A stretch of DNA of 64,000 nucleotides from Rhinopomastus cyanomelas. Lineage: Eukaryota > Chordata > Aves > Bucerotiformes > Rhinopomastidae. Of this stretch, positions 35,836-47,285 are shown one piece after another. The stretch covers positions 932,260 to 996,259 of the forward strand of contig VXBP01007531.1 in the NCBI GenBank assembly GCA_013400115.1, read 5' to 3'. Both the position numbers and the translations under genes were made by a program. The notes under the pieces are model-generated. The model was not told the origin of the DNA. It worked only from the letters and a program-made list of their open reading frames with translations, and did no database searches. The stretch's first letter is position 1. Every line of letters starts with the position of its first letter.

Positions 35836-37649
35836 CATTGTACATGAACTCTAAGTCTCAAAAGTAAGGAATATCTGCAAATAAAGAAACCAACCTCCCA
35901 TTCCATGTGTGAGCCCATGTATCCCACCACGGGTTCCCTGCCCAGATCTTCTTATCACCCTGCTCCGGGTGCTCATACACACCCCTTGGATGGCCCCAGC
36001 CACTGTTGCTTTGGAGAACGTCTTGAGAAGTGCTACAGAGCTGTCCAGTGATTTGTGAACATCATTGGGAATGAGGACAGGCTGTAGGGGAGAATTCCCA
36101 CATTGAAACCAGAGAGACAACCCTGACATGTGAGTGTGTGATTGTGTGTGTGTGTGTGCATGCCACTGGGTTAATCCCAACAGTCTTAAGGCAGAGGTGA
36201 GAAATGTTTGAATTCTTTGATTAACTTCAAAAGAAAAGAGTTTTGCACCTCTACTTTTTGGCATCGTTCCTCTGTCCCAAGCCAAGAAGAACTAGAAAAC
36301 TCACAAGACAGCCAGCTCCATGCCCTGACCAACAGATTCCAAAGTGTGTCGTAATCCTGGCTCCCTCAGAGCAAGCCAATTTTGGAGAAAGGAAAACCTG
36401 TGCCAGCAGTATAATAATTGCCTGTCAGGAGCCTCTTTAGTGAAGAGAACATTATTTTTTGTCTTTTATGTGGAAATTGGGTCAGTCATGGAGAAATATC
36501 AAAGCCAAGCTTTGCACCACTGGAAACAAGCAACAGCTCATTCCTTCTCTCAGCTTATCATTTTCTTAAACAGTCTCTCAGAAACATTGTGGCTGTCAGT
36601 GGTTGCCCACAGAGAATGATTTGTACTGATCTACTTCAAATGACCAGAAGTCAGAATTTGCCATGAAGCAGCAGAACTGCATTCAAAGAATTTCCAGAGA
36701 CTTCCTCCTCTCCCTCCCTGCCCAAGTGAAAGAGCTGCAGAAGGCATCTCAGCTGCTGGAGACTCCTCCTGGAGGAGAAGCACCCCAGTGCAGGGCAAGT
36801 CCTCCACACTGGGGCAGAGCGCCTCAAACCCCAGCAGTCAGAATCGTTCTTCCTCCAAGCATCCCTGTGGAACTGGGAGCCATTGGCTCCTCTTGAACAT
36901 TTCTCTGTGTTGTGGAGCAACAGGAGACTTGAAGGGCTTGCAGTTCCCACTGTACCAAATAGTATATTTAGTTGAGCAGTTTGAAAGGTGCAGCAGTACA
37001 CTGCAGCTCAATCTAGTCCTATAACTCTGCTCTGCAATCACCCCACTGCTTAAACCTTCCACAGGCATCGGTTCTGCTCTGGCCACCTGCCAGAAAAGCG
37101 AGACCAGAACAGTGGGTATTTCCCTCTTACAAAACCCAAAGATAATACAGCAACCCCGAAGGTGCAAGAAGCTCACACTAATGAATGGGAGAAATTAAAA
37201 GCGGAGGATTGCGTAGGTGCGCGGCTTCTATCCCATAATCCTGCTCCAAAGGGAGCTTTGGTGCTGCCACTCCCTAGCAACCCAAGAACCAGCTGGTTTT
37301 ATGACTCTCTTAGTGTCTTGAGGTGTGGATGGCTGAGTGAGCGAGCGAGGTGCTGTGTGGGCCATGGGGAGAGCTACTACAGAGCTGAGGGGCTGCAGGT
37401 AAAACCAGGGCAGAGACACACCCCAGGGAGTACCTGTTCTGCCTTCTGCCAGCCTGCAGTGGGAGTCACACATGGAAGGGATCAGAGAGATTCCAACCCA
37501 AACAATGGCGTCCTACTCCCAGGGAATGATGCAATGGAACACACTGGCTTCCAGTTTCAAGAAACTGGGGAAGGATCTTCAAGTGTATTTCCAGTTCAGG
37601 TCCCTGTAGAGTAAATACTGTCCTGTCTGGATGTGCATTTTAGAACCAA
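35836..37649. other. 1.8 kb of unique sequence; locally CpG-richer block
   Basis: It contains a TG microsatellite (36129-36158). The region around 37195-37350 has more CpG than its surroundings (gcggaggattgcg..., gagcgagcgagg) and a CCTAGCAACC motif near 37273 that resembles an RFX X-box half. It is too small and too weak to call a CpG-island promoter. The 150-codon frame at 37162-37614 is unrecognised. Confidence 0.45.
36129..36158. repeat. TG microsatellite
   Basis: An imperfect (TG)n with eight uninterrupted TG units at 36143-36158. Confidence 0.9.
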
Positions 37650-37915
37650 AGAATCATAGACTGTGTTGGATTGGAAGGGAACTCCTAAGGTCATCTAGTC
37701 TAACCCCTACACCAAGCAGGGACATGACTCAGACCAGATTGCCCAGACCCCCGTCCAGCCTGACCTTGAATGGCTCCAGGGATGGGGCCTCCACCATCTC
37801 TCCAGGCAGCCTATTCCAAGGACCCACTTCGCTCAGATTCAAGAACTTTTTAATCCTGTTCAGACTAAATCTGCCCTTTTCCAGCTTCAAACCATGACCC
37901 CTCATCCTATCAATG
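37650..37915 (-). mobile_element. CR1 LINE 3' fragment
   Basis: The minus-strand end 'gaatcatagactgtg' and 'ggattggaagggaactcc', then 'gaccagattgcccagacccccgtccagcctgaccttgaatggctcc' in pieces, 'ctccaggcagcctattccaagg' and 'tctgcccttttccagcttcaaaccatgacccctc'. It is about 265 bp and of similar type to the copy at 27415-27705. Confidence 0.94.
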
Positions 37916-40437
37916 TTTAATTCCAGTGAAGGCTGATCACTTTGTTCAGATGGCAACTCTCACACTTTGTCCTATGAAGCAACATCCCACTGTTGTAAAC
38001 ATTTTTATGTAGCAGGATTTTTTTTTCCTAGTGAATCAGAGAACAACATGGAAGGTAAATCAGGACTTTACAAAGGGCTAAGCCAAAAATTGTTATAATT
38101 TAATGACTGGTGCTCCAACCTCCAGTTCCTTGGAAATAAATTCTTTCTTCACAGGAAAGTATGAAGTGCATGAAAATGAGAGGATTACAGAAAAAACCAA
38201 AGATAATCTCAAAACAACAAGAAGAGAAAACACTCAATGTAGAAATCTAGGAGCTTGGCAAATCTCCTTCCAAATCCCCTCTGCCCAGCTGCTCCTCCCA
38301 GGCCAGTCACAAGAAACAGCCTGCTCAGACAAGACCATGCTGGGCCGATCCCATGTCTGGGGATCCCATTTTGGCCACCAGAACAGGCTGCTGTCAGCAG
38401 TGAGGACAGGGTCCCCCACACAGCTGCTGCTTCTGCTGCCTACTTGCTGGCCTCATGGTTTCACCAATGATATCTTCTGCATTTCTCTAGAAAACCTCTC
38501 CAGTGCACATACAGACAAGCTGTCACACACTGGTGTTTGAGACCATAAACTAGCTGGTTAGCTGTAGGTGTTTCATCATTTCTAAAACCTTCCTACAGAG
38601 GCACAGAGGCCGTTCACCTCTGAGAGGATCCAATGTGAAAACCTTGTGCTTAGACAACCAGGCTCTAACTCATCCTGTCACTGTTATTCACTTGGCTCCC
38701 ATACAGCCTACTGACCAGAGAGACATGCCAGCTGGGGAGGAAATCACAGTGCACTTCTCTCATACCAGCTTTTAGGTGTTGCAGACTTGCTCATCCTCAT
38801 ACCATCAAGATGACATGTTCTTGATTTGCCCAGACTAGAGCTGGCAAGGAAGGCTTGGGGAAAGGCATTACTGGTCAACTCCACCTGACTCATTCCCAGT
38901 GGTTATGCAGTCAACAGAACTGACATACAGACATCCTACACAGAGCTTAAACTTTGCTGTACCTCCCCTGGAAAAAAAGTGATTTCCCATCCCCATGATT
39001 ATGGGCCCCACAATTATCCTTCCACATTTCTGGAAGACCTGGTTGCTTCTGGTTGTTTTTGTAGATTCATTGAATCTCAGGTTGGAAGTGACCTCAGAGA
39101 TCACCTAGTCCAACCTACCAAGCTAAAAATAGAGTTTAAATTAAATGTCCCAACAGCCTATCAAACTGAGGCTTAAAACTGTCCACTGTATGGTAATCTT
39201 TCCTCCAGCACCCTGGCGCTTTAACAAGTGCCTACATACATCATATTTCCTGACAGCACTCCCTATTCTCTCCAAACTCTCCCCATTCTCAAGCACAGGT
39301 CTCTCCAACTCACTTCTTTGTTTTATTCATGACAGAAGTGTTTAGGCCCTTTAAAATCTCCATGGGTACATTAGCCAAGGATGTTACCATTAGTCACCCA
39401 GGCTTCAATGGACACTTGAAGGCCATTTGGACCTTCTGGCTGTCTTTTGAAAATGCCAGTCTTACACTTGCTGTGTCTTCAGTACAGCACCTGATCTCAC
39501 AGAGCAATGGGCCAGATGCCAGAAGTTGCTTTAGCTGTGCAGGGAACACCCTCAGTGCCAATTCTTCTGGTGTTTAACAAGCAATTAGTGAACAAGCAAG
39601 CATGTGCAGATATCTGTCCTCATCACACCCACAGCGAAAATGAGTGCCCATCCTCACCCGCAGCCCCTGCTCTGCTGACTGAGACAGCAGAGAGACAAGG
39701 ACAAGGAGAAGCTGGAGCCACTGATGACCCACCAGTATCAGTTCAGTGTCCACAGAATTAAATCCTGGTTTAAATATCAGCGTTCAGAAATAGTGACTAA
39801 AATAAATGGAAGAAAGAAAAGGCTTTTTATGTAGGGCTTGCAAAACTTGAATTTATATGCAGCACACAGCTGCTGAAAGTGAAAACTGCTGCCACTTACT
39901 GCTGCCTAGAAGGAGATGCTGCACCTTGTACGTCCAGCTACAATGAAGCTTCCAGTAGGCGAAAGCAAACAGCTCAGCAGTGGGTCAAATCTTAACCCCT
40001 GTTAACTGAGACTTCAAAATCTCACAGCTCAGGACTGAGTTGCAGTGCAATCCATACCTCCAAAGGTACTTTTTTTGTCCCCTTTAATTGATATAAAATC
40101 TCCCAGTGCAAACATGCCTTTGCGCATCGAGCTTATAACAGTCTCCTTTCAATCAAAATAAATTAAGACTAGCAAAGCATGTATAATCCTATCCTATAAA
40201 AGTATTAGGCCACAGGATTTAGCACGCGTACGTGCTTCCCAGTATCTTGAAGCTGTTGGTGTGCCAACTGTGCTCCAGGCACTGTTTTGCATGGGCAACA
40301 TTTGAGATGGAAAACAGAGCTGAGGGCATGTGAACCACTGTGGAGCTTCTCAGTGACCTGTTCTTTGGGACCATCCTTTATGGCCAGGGCTCAGACATAT
40401 CCTTATGGTACTGTGGCTGCTAAGTGCCTGATGTTTT
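37916..40437. other. 2.5 kb of unique sequence around an old CR1 end
   Basis: Apart from the old CR1 end at 39066-39185, no gene or simple repeat of note was seen. Two overlapping open frames near 38103-38540 lack recognisable domains. Confidence 0.45.
39066..39185 (-). mobile_element. CR1 LINE 3' end, old subfamily
   Basis: It reads 'ttcattgaatctc', 'ggttggaagtgacctcagagatcacctagtccaacc', then 'agagtttaaattaaatgtcccaacagcc'. The internal part matches the copy at 44570-44841 (tacagtttaaattagatggccc), so both belong to one diverged subfamily. Confidence 0.85.
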
Positions 40438-40779
40438 CACAGAATCACACATTTATTGAAGCTGGAAAAGCCCTTTGAGCTTATCCAGCCCAGGACCTAA
40501 CATCACCAGGGCACTAAGGGCCACAGCTAGGCTGTCGTTAAACACCTTAATGGATGAGGACTTCACCACTGCCTTGGCCAGTCCAGTCTGATCACCCTTT
40601 CTGGGAGGAAGGATTTCCTAACATGCAACCTAACCTGGTGCAGCTTCAGGCCCTGCCCTCTTGTCCTAGCACTGTTTGCCTGGGAGAAGAGCCTGACCCC
40701 CACCCAACTACAATCTCCCATCAGGTAGTTGCAGACAGGGAGAAGGTGCCCCCTGAGTCTCCTCTTCTGCAGGCTAATG
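40438..40779 (-). mobile_element. CR1 LINE 3' region (subfamily of 62.5 kb copy)
   Basis: The minus-strand end 'cagaatcacacatttattg', then 'ccagcccaggacctaacatcaccagggcactaaggg', 'gccttggccagtccagtctgatcaccctttctgggagg', 'gccctgccctcttgtcctagc' and 'gagtctcctcttctgcaggctaatg'. It is highly similar to 62466-62840, so the same subfamily occurs twice on the minus strand. It is truncated after about 340 bp. Confidence 0.94.
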
Positions 40780-41730
40780 TTTTGCTAAGATCTGTCTTTT
40801 ACACAGAAAATGTGTGCAGTAAAGACAGTATCAAAGCTAAATTTACAGTCTGAGGCACCATTGCACATCCAGAAGTTCCTGCCACAGGATAAAGTGTACT
40901 CACAGAGCAAAGAAGAGGCACCTCTATCATTCACAGCATCCCTTTCCCTGGAAGGAATTTGCAAGCAGGAGTCCCCAGACAGTACCTTCCCTGTTCTGTA
41001 CATCTGGGGCTAGAACTCCAGCTAAGAAATTAATTTATCTCTGGGCACATAATTGCAAGATTCTTCATTCAGTGAAACTCGTGCCCTTTCATCTTGAGCA
41101 TCTGGTATTGATTTCATTTGCAGAGGCCATTGATTGAACCCAGTGCGGTGATTCCCATGTAAATAACAATCATCTCCTGACACCATCATTGCTCGATGGG
41201 AAGAGAAAGGAAGAACAGACAGGAAAAGCCAAATGAGCAGACATCGCTTCCAATTTCAGTTGCTTGGACACAACACAGAATCACAACACTAGAGATTACT
41301 GTTTCTAGTTTACAGGTTGAATGATTCATTCCAGGTAAGGGCAGGAAATTACAAGGCAGTGACAGAAAAATCTCTTTTTAGACAAAAACCGTGGATTATT
41401 ACAGTTTTTATCAGTGGTCCAGCATGAACATGCTGACCCCTAAACTGCCCAAGACTTGTTAAAGACCAGAAATGCTACTTTATCCGTTCGCCAACATCCC
41501 AATGTACACAAAACACCCGCAGAGGCAAAAAGCCACCCCCCCTTGCCATAAGGATGAGCAGCTTAAATTGCAGAACAAGGTGCTGTCCACGTTAAACCTT
41601 CCCCACTCTTACCTGTCCTACTTGTGAAACCAAACTGGCTGAGCAGCAGGATTTACTGACTCAGTTCTTCGATGTGACAGGAAAATATTACACAAAATAA
41701 GAAATAAGTCCAAAAAAAGTTAAAAATTAG

Positions 41731-41800
41731 TAGGGCTGGGGGGCTGGAATGAGATATCTCTAAGGTCCCTTCCAACCTAAACCAGTCTGTGGTTCTCTGA
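41731..41800 (+). mobile_element. CR1 LINE 3' tip
   Basis: The terminal 70 bp only: 'gggctggaatgagatatctc', 'aaggtcccttccaacctaaacc' and a decayed octamer tail, 'agtctgtggttctctga'. Confidence 0.82.
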
Positions 41801-42687
41801 ACCAATCCTAGTATCTCCCAGAGAGACTCCCCAGCTCATAGGACAATGGATCACAGAGAAAAAGAAATTACTCATCTGCTCAATGTGTTAATAGCAAAGC
41901 AAAAAGCAGGATTGATCCCTCCAAAGCCCAATACATCTGGAACCAAAAAGCAATCAAGGTTAAAAACTCTCACTCTGAACGATATCCAACATGGAAACAT
42001 GGAGTCAGACTATTGAATGAGTGATGGGTCAGATTGTTAAAGCACTCAAAAGTATCAAATCAGCACCAGGTTTCAAAGAACTTAACATCTATTGAATCCC
42101 TTCAAAGAAGGGCAGATGTCCAAAAGAGGTCAGACGCCGGCAAACTAAGCGATTGTAAAAGTCCTGTCTCTTACTCAGAGGGCTAAAGGGGAATGAGGAC
42201 TTCTAAAAAGATCCCTCTCTCAGCAGCTCTCAGGAAACACCAGAGAAATAACCTGATCGGCAATAACAATCACAGTGATGAGATTATGGGAGCAATCAAA
42301 GGAATCCAAAATCTAAGACTCAGAAATCTACACCCAATGTAAATATAAAATGATCCCTAACCCCAGTACTGAATTGTCCTGTCTCTGATGCTCCTGAGGA
42401 CACAGGGCAACAGTTCATGGCCTTAGTTCTAGGTGCTCAGCAATACCACACTGCTGGCAATTTAAACTCAGTCCTAACCTCATTCATGTCCATGTCCCAG
42501 TCCTTTTTGCAGATCTAGTGGTGTCAACTCCAGTTCACTCACACAGGAGGGACAGACTGAAAGAAAAAGAAATCTTTTGACTCACAATTGAAGACAGTTG
42601 ATGTCTGATTAACAAGGAGAGCACAAAAATTGCCTGTTCCCCCTTCTCTGCTGTGTTCAAACTCTCTTCCTCCATGACACTTACAAT

Positions 42688-42775
42688 TACAGAATCATTT
42701 AGGTTGGAAGAATCAAGTTCAGCCTACGACCTAATGTCACCACAATCAGCTAGACGCTGGCACTAAGTGCCCCAT
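42688..42775 (-). mobile_element. CR1 LINE 3' end (subfamily of 33.6 kb copy)
   Basis: It reads 'tacagaatcatttagg', 'ttggaagaatcaagttcagcc' and 'tacgacctaatgtcaccacaatcagctagac'. The block around the 'gacctaatgtcaccacaatca' words is the reverse complement of the plus-strand copy at 33555-33651. Confidence 0.85.
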
Positions 42776-43336
42776 TAGAAGTTCCCTCTAGACTCAGTTT
42801 GTCAGACCAGCTTATCCCAGCAAGTTCTATTATTACTTTTGAAGTACAGAGTTTGCAGAAATTCCATTTGGCCTTTTGAAGTTTCCACATCTTTCTCCTA
42901 AAGATCCATTTCTTCCTTCACAACCATTTCCCCTTTGAGGTAACTCAGATTTCTTTCTCCAAATGAGAAGCAAACACCTGGGTTCTTTCATTGTTCCACC
43001 AAGCAGCTGTCCAGAAGAATACAGACTGGTTGGGTACAACAGCCCCTGAAAATCAGAAGGATTTTGACCAACTTTCATTGACATTCATGTCTGGAATGCA
43101 GCAGCACTTTCTCCCCAACCTCATATATTTCCTACTAACCTGGCTAGAATGCAAGGTAAATGGTGCAGCAGAGCAGACAGCTTAAAAGCCACAAGATGAG
43201 GAAAACCTCATTAGTTTTCTTCTTCCAGTTTGGGGTTTTTTTAACTAGATGCCTGAAACATCTAGTTACGGCCAGAGAATTTTTGTTATACTTTAAAAGT
43301 CAAAAGAATCTGCATTTAAAAACCTGGATTTAAAAA

Positions 43337-43651
43337 CCTCCCTGTTGAGGAAAGGCTGAGGCACCTGAGCCTTTTTAACTTGGAAGAAAGGAAACTGAGG
43401 GGTGACCCCATTAATGTTGACAAATATGGAAAGGGCAGGTGTCAGGAGGATGGAGCCAGGCTCTGCTCAATGGCTCAATAGGACAAGGGGACCGGTTGTC
43501 AGATTGAACAGAGGAGGTTCCACATAAATATGAGAAGGAACTACTTCTAAGTGGGAGTGACAGAACACTGGAAGGGGCTGCCCAGGGTGGGTTGTGGAGT
43601 CTCCTTCTCTGGAGACATTTAAAACCCTCCAGGACATGTTCCTGTGCGGAT
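43337..43651 (+). mobile_element. CR1 LINE, left part of a copy split by a nested insertion
   Basis: Plus-strand CR1 from 'cctccctgttgagg' through 'ggctgaggcacctgagcctttttaac', 'gggtgaccccattaatg', 'gtgtcaggaggatggagcc' and 'ctggaaggggctgcccaggg' to 'ggacatgttcctgtgcgg'. The expected next words of this subfamily appear only after the minus-strand insert, at 43993. This shows that one copy was interrupted. Confidence 0.93.
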
Positions 43652-43992
43652 TGATCATAGAATCATAGAATCATTAGGGATTGGAAGGGACCTTGAAAGA
43701 TCATCTAGTCCAATCCCCCGGCCACAGCAGGATCACCTAGATCAAGTCTCACAGGAACATAGCCAGGCAGGCTTTAAAAATCTCCAGAGGAGGACACCCC
43801 ACAACCCCCCTGGGCAGCCTGTTCCAGTGCTCTGTCATCCTCACTGTGAAGAAGTTCCTTCTCATATTTATGTGGAACGTCCTATGTTCCAGATTACACC
43901 CATTATCATCTGCTGATAGGACAAGGGGCATTGAGAAGAGCCTGGCTCCATCCTCCTGACACCCACCGTTCAAATATTTATAGACATTAATG
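43652..43992 (-). mobile_element. CR1 LINE nested in opposite orientation
   Basis: A minus-strand copy of the same subfamily with an intact tail (three octamers at 43654-43675), 'agggattggaagggaccttg', 'cacagcaggatcacctagatcaagtctcacaggaacatagcc' and 'ggcagcctgttccagtgctctgtcatcctcactgtg', ending at 'tagacattaatga'. Its reverse complement is highly similar to 43390-43651, so the pair can form a long hairpin in RNA. It is probably younger than its host copy. Confidence 0.94.
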
Positions 43993-44080
43993 ATCTAGAG
44001 GATCCTTCTCTAATGGAGGGATTGAACTGGAGGATCTTTTGAAGTCCCTTCCAACCTCTAACATTCTGTGATTCTGTGAC
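43993..44080 (+). mobile_element. CR1 LINE, right part of the split copy
   Basis: This continues the host copy: 'tctagaggatccttctctaatgg', 'ggattgaactggaggatctttt', 'gaagtcccttccaacctctaac' and a terminal 'attctgtgattctgtgac'. Joined to 43651, it restores the usual order of this subfamily's end. Confidence 0.9.
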
Positions 44081-44569
44081 TTTCAAGAGCTTACAAAGTT
44101 TTAAAAAGTTTTGTATGAACTCACGATATTTAAAGTAGTATTAGCTTCCTGTGATAGCAAATCTCCAAAAGAGAAGAAAAAGCCCAATTATAAGTAACAT
44201 TAAATTACCAAAGCAACATGTATGGTCACGTAGAAGAGAAAATGTCTGCATATGATACAATTTCTGGATATAATTCTAATACACCAGCTAGTTCTTGGAG
44301 CAGCATTTTTTCCAGGTATTTGTTTCAGATCACCAGCAGCTGTAAAGACCTTGAAGGGGAACAGAGTAGGACACTGAGCAAGGTGAAAGGAAACATCCCA
44401 AGGGGGTAACTGTTGAGGAGATCAAGTTAGGAAAGGCCAATATGAATTTTCTCAGGTCTCAAGACTTAAGTAATGCAACCAACACCAATAGTTGTGTGAA
44501 AACAACTGAACCATGCCCTGAGAGCAGATGCCCTTTCCTCAGAACAGTATCTTCTCTGAGAGAGCAGAT
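44081..44569. other. Unique sequence between CR1 copies
   Basis: About 490 bp of AT-rich sequence with no gene, RNA or simple repeat seen. Confidence 0.5.
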
Positions 44570-44841
44570 CATAGTATCACAGTATCTCATGTTGGAAAAG
44601 ACCTTGAAGATCACTTAGTTCAGCCCTTTAGGCCAAATAAATACAGTTTAAATTAGATGGCCCAGCACCCTGTCAAGCTGAGCCTCACAAATGTCTACAG
44701 TTCAGGAATCCACCACCTGGAATGGTCTACCAAGGTCTCATTGCTCTCATGGTGAAAACTTTTCATCTGGAGTCCAACTGGAATCTCCCCAGGGGCAAGA
44801 ACAGTTTAAATTGCATCCATCACCCCTTGTGTAGAGCAGGA
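44570..44841 (-). mobile_element. CR1 LINE 3' region, old subfamily
   Basis: It reads 'atcatagtatcacagtatctc', 'gttggaaaagaccttgaagatcacttagttcagcc', 'cagtttaaattagatggcccagcaccctgtcaagctgagcc' and 'catccatcaccccttgtgtagagcagg'. It belongs to the same diverged family as 39066-39185. It ends exactly where another minus-strand CR1 tail begins. Confidence 0.88.
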
Positions 44842-44842
44842 T

Positions 44843-45190
44843 AATCATAGAATCATTCAGGTTGGAAAAGGTCCTTGGGATTACTGAGTCAAACCATCAA
44901 CCCTCTCTACCAAGTTCACCCCTAAAACATATCCTCCACACCCACCACATCTAAATGACCTTTAAACACATCCAGGGATGAAATGACTTCTTCATCTCTG
45001 CTGGTGATGCCCTTGACAATGCAGCCCAGCATCCTGCTTGCTGTCTTTGTTGCTGCAGCACACTGTTCACTCATGGGGAGCTATTGCCAACCAAGACCCA
45101 CATATCTCTCTCTAGAGGGCTGCTCTCCAGCCAGGTGGATCCCAGTCTGAGCAGAATTTGTGGGCTGTGTATTCCTAAGTGCACAAGGGA
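44843..45190 (-). mobile_element. CR1 LINE with large internal deletion
   Basis: The 3' end (aatcatagaatcattcagg, ggttggaaaaggtccttgg) runs to about 44990. Sequence normally several hundred bp further upstream in CR1 then follows directly: 'cttgacaatgcagcccagcatcctgcttgc', 'gcagcacactgttcactcatgg' and 'ccaggtggatcccagtctgagc'. The middle of the 3' region is missing, so this is an internally deleted copy. Confidence 0.8.
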
Positions 45191-46117
45191 TGAGTCTCCT
45201 CATCAGTCCTTAAACATCTATTTAATAATTAGGAGGTCATGATTCAGGTAGGAACCTCTCTGCTGTTGTCTCCAGTTTCCACCAGCTCAAAGGTGCATAG
45301 ACCATTTAGGGTATCTCAGCTGGAGGTCCAAAGTGACAGGGAACCATCCTGCAGCACACAACTTTCGGAAGGGTTTAAATGAATCAGGGAGAGAAACTCT
45401 CTGTAGTCAATCATCTTTAAGTTTGTAAATGCTTCTGACTTTGCCATCAGCGACTTTTGGCTTTGCCTCCAGCACTCTGTGCTCTCCTCAATACATCAAT
45501 ATATAAACTGGGGTCATGGACAGATGGGTGTTATAATGCTTCCCCAAATATTACTGATTTATTCCCAGCCTCCGAGATATTATTTTAATATATCTTCCTT
45601 TGTCAATATAATTGTGACGGAATGCCCCTTCAGGTGAGTTGTAAAGATGAAAAGAAAAGCACCTCTGTTCAAAGAGAAGCCAGTATGGAAGATATATTGT
45701 AGGCTGCCTGATAAACACCTGTGTTCCACCCTAATTAAATGGATGTAGACACAGTGTCGGTCAGGTCTGGTTAGATCTTTCCGGCTTGCCCACCACACAC
45801 CTCTGACAGCTGACATGGGCATGGTGAGTCGTGCAAAGTAATAGAGACTGGTCTGTGCTTCTGGGTGAAATTAAATCTGCACTCAACTACCTGTCCCACA
45901 GATTTTTGGAGCAATGGGCTGGAAATATCCCACAGATCCCACGTACACTTTCGCTCAGAAGTGGTATATAATAACCTTGATATTAGAAACCAGAGTATTA
46001 ATCAATCGCTCCCAAAGCCAACAGAAAAAGTGACAAATTTTCACCATTTTAATTGTTTAATGAAACACAAATCCTAGTGTAAACCGTAACTTTCATTCTT
46101 TTCTGCAGTTTAAGAAG

Positions 46118-46150
46118 TCATAGAAGTGTTTAGGTTGGAAAAAACCCTCT
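46118..46150 (-). mobile_element. CR1 LINE 3' tip
   Basis: It reads 'tcatagaagtgtttaggttggaaaaaacc' in pieces, the last 30 bp of a CR1 copy. It is very short; the assignment rests on the tail and ggttggaa words. Confidence 0.55.
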
Positions 46151-46959
46151 GTCTTACATATTCATAAGAGTAGGACTTTATATCTTATTCTTAAGCTGTA
46201 AAGATGTTTACCAGCAGGCAGTCATGACAGGCAGCCAGCCCGAGTAAACATCGTGCTTCATAATTTGTACTTTTTGACATTTTGTGCAGCCTTAATGTTA
46301 AATTAATCTTGTTTTATTGCATTGAACTGAGTGGTAGTCAGAGATGACAGCTAAGTTGCTGCCACCATCAGAGCTCTGGGAACTGAATTTCTTTTCTCTC
46401 CATTTAAGCCAGCCTTCTGCAAGCTTCCCTGATTTTGGTAGAAGAACTACCAGAATTTCATGATGAAGGAAAATGAGGGCCAAAGTCTCTCTGAGAGCTT
46501 TTTGCTAACTGATGGGTAAACTCAGTTCAAACAGGGTTTGTGAGAATCAGATTAAATACCTTTAAATCCCTCAGTTTCTCTTGTAACTTCTCCCAGTTCC
46601 AAGCACTTTCCCAGCATCTCTGGTCCAGCAATGGCCATGAGAGTCAATAGCATCTTCTAGGAAGAGAACCCCAACTGCCTTTAGCTGCAAATTGGACCCC
46701 AAAGTTTCCCTCCCCAAGCATCAGGCTGAATGACCCAGGGCTGACCAAGACTGACACTGTCTCACAAAGCCTCATTATAGTTCTTCTTGTAGGACCTTGC
46801 TAATGGACAAGGATGTGCAGCAAGGGGCCAGGAGGAGAGTCTGAAAGAGAAATGCACATGTGTAGCTGTTCCATTGCTCTCCCTTCCTCTTTCACTGTGT
46901 ACAAACACAGCCTCTCTCTATATAAATATATAACTCTGCATCTTTGTGTACTGCAGCCC

Positions 46960-47215
46960 AGGGCTAATGTTGAGCTGACAATAGTGGCACTAATGCTAAT
47001 GAATTCTGATTATTCAGATCGGTCATTAAACTAATAAGCCCATCTCCAAATTAGCGTGGCTGCTTCAGCCAGCGAAAATTTAATCAAATCTGCTTCATTA
47101 TTTCAGACGTGGTGCACTTGGCAAAAGTGACTGCGGGAAAGGAGAATGGGACCCTCATCTGATAATTTTATCACTTGACTGCCAGACCATGAACAAATCG
47201 GCGTGATGATTTTTT
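46960..47215. promoter_or_regulatory. Candidate conserved non-coding element, TAAT-rich
   Basis: Several TAAT/ATTA cores cluster at 46990-47035 and again near 47080 and 47160 (tgataatttta). The block holds no repeat and only scattered CpG. It is flanked on the right by a poly-T patch and a GT tract. The look is that of a homeodomain-bound enhancer; conservation is not tested here. Confidence 0.35.
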
Positions 47216-47221
47216 TTCTTT

Positions 47222-47285
47222 TTCTAGGGGGTGAGGGTGTGGAGCAGAGGGGGTGTGTGCGTGCATTTGTGTGCGTGTGCTCGTG
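47222..47285. repeat. GT-rich tract
   Basis: Imperfect G/T-rich sequence with gtgtgtgcgtgc and gtgtgcgtgtgc words, just downstream of a T-rich run. It is a potential Z-DNA-forming microsatellite. Confidence 0.7.

Larger units (their letters stand above)
40780..43336. other. 2.6 kb of unique sequence with two CR1 ends
   Basis: Between the listed CR1 tips at 41731-41800 and 42688-42775 the sequence is unique. A strong minus-strand donor-like motif (caggtaag, complement at 41607-41616) lies beside sequence that is stop-interrupted in all three frames. Confidence 0.45.

Noticed and set aside
37162..37614. 150-codon frame in a CpG-richer block, possible first exon
   Set aside because: CpG density is too low and local for an island promoter, there is no TATA or initiator context, and the protein is unrecognised.
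41607..41680. Strong minus-strand splice donor (caggtaag) suggesting an exon
   Set aside because: All three frames upstream of it on the minus strand contain stops within the short segment.
47107..47206. Acceptor-like atttcag followed by 33 open codons ending in TGA
   Set aside because: Too short to separate from chance, with no start or upstream exon; the block fits a non-coding conserved element better.
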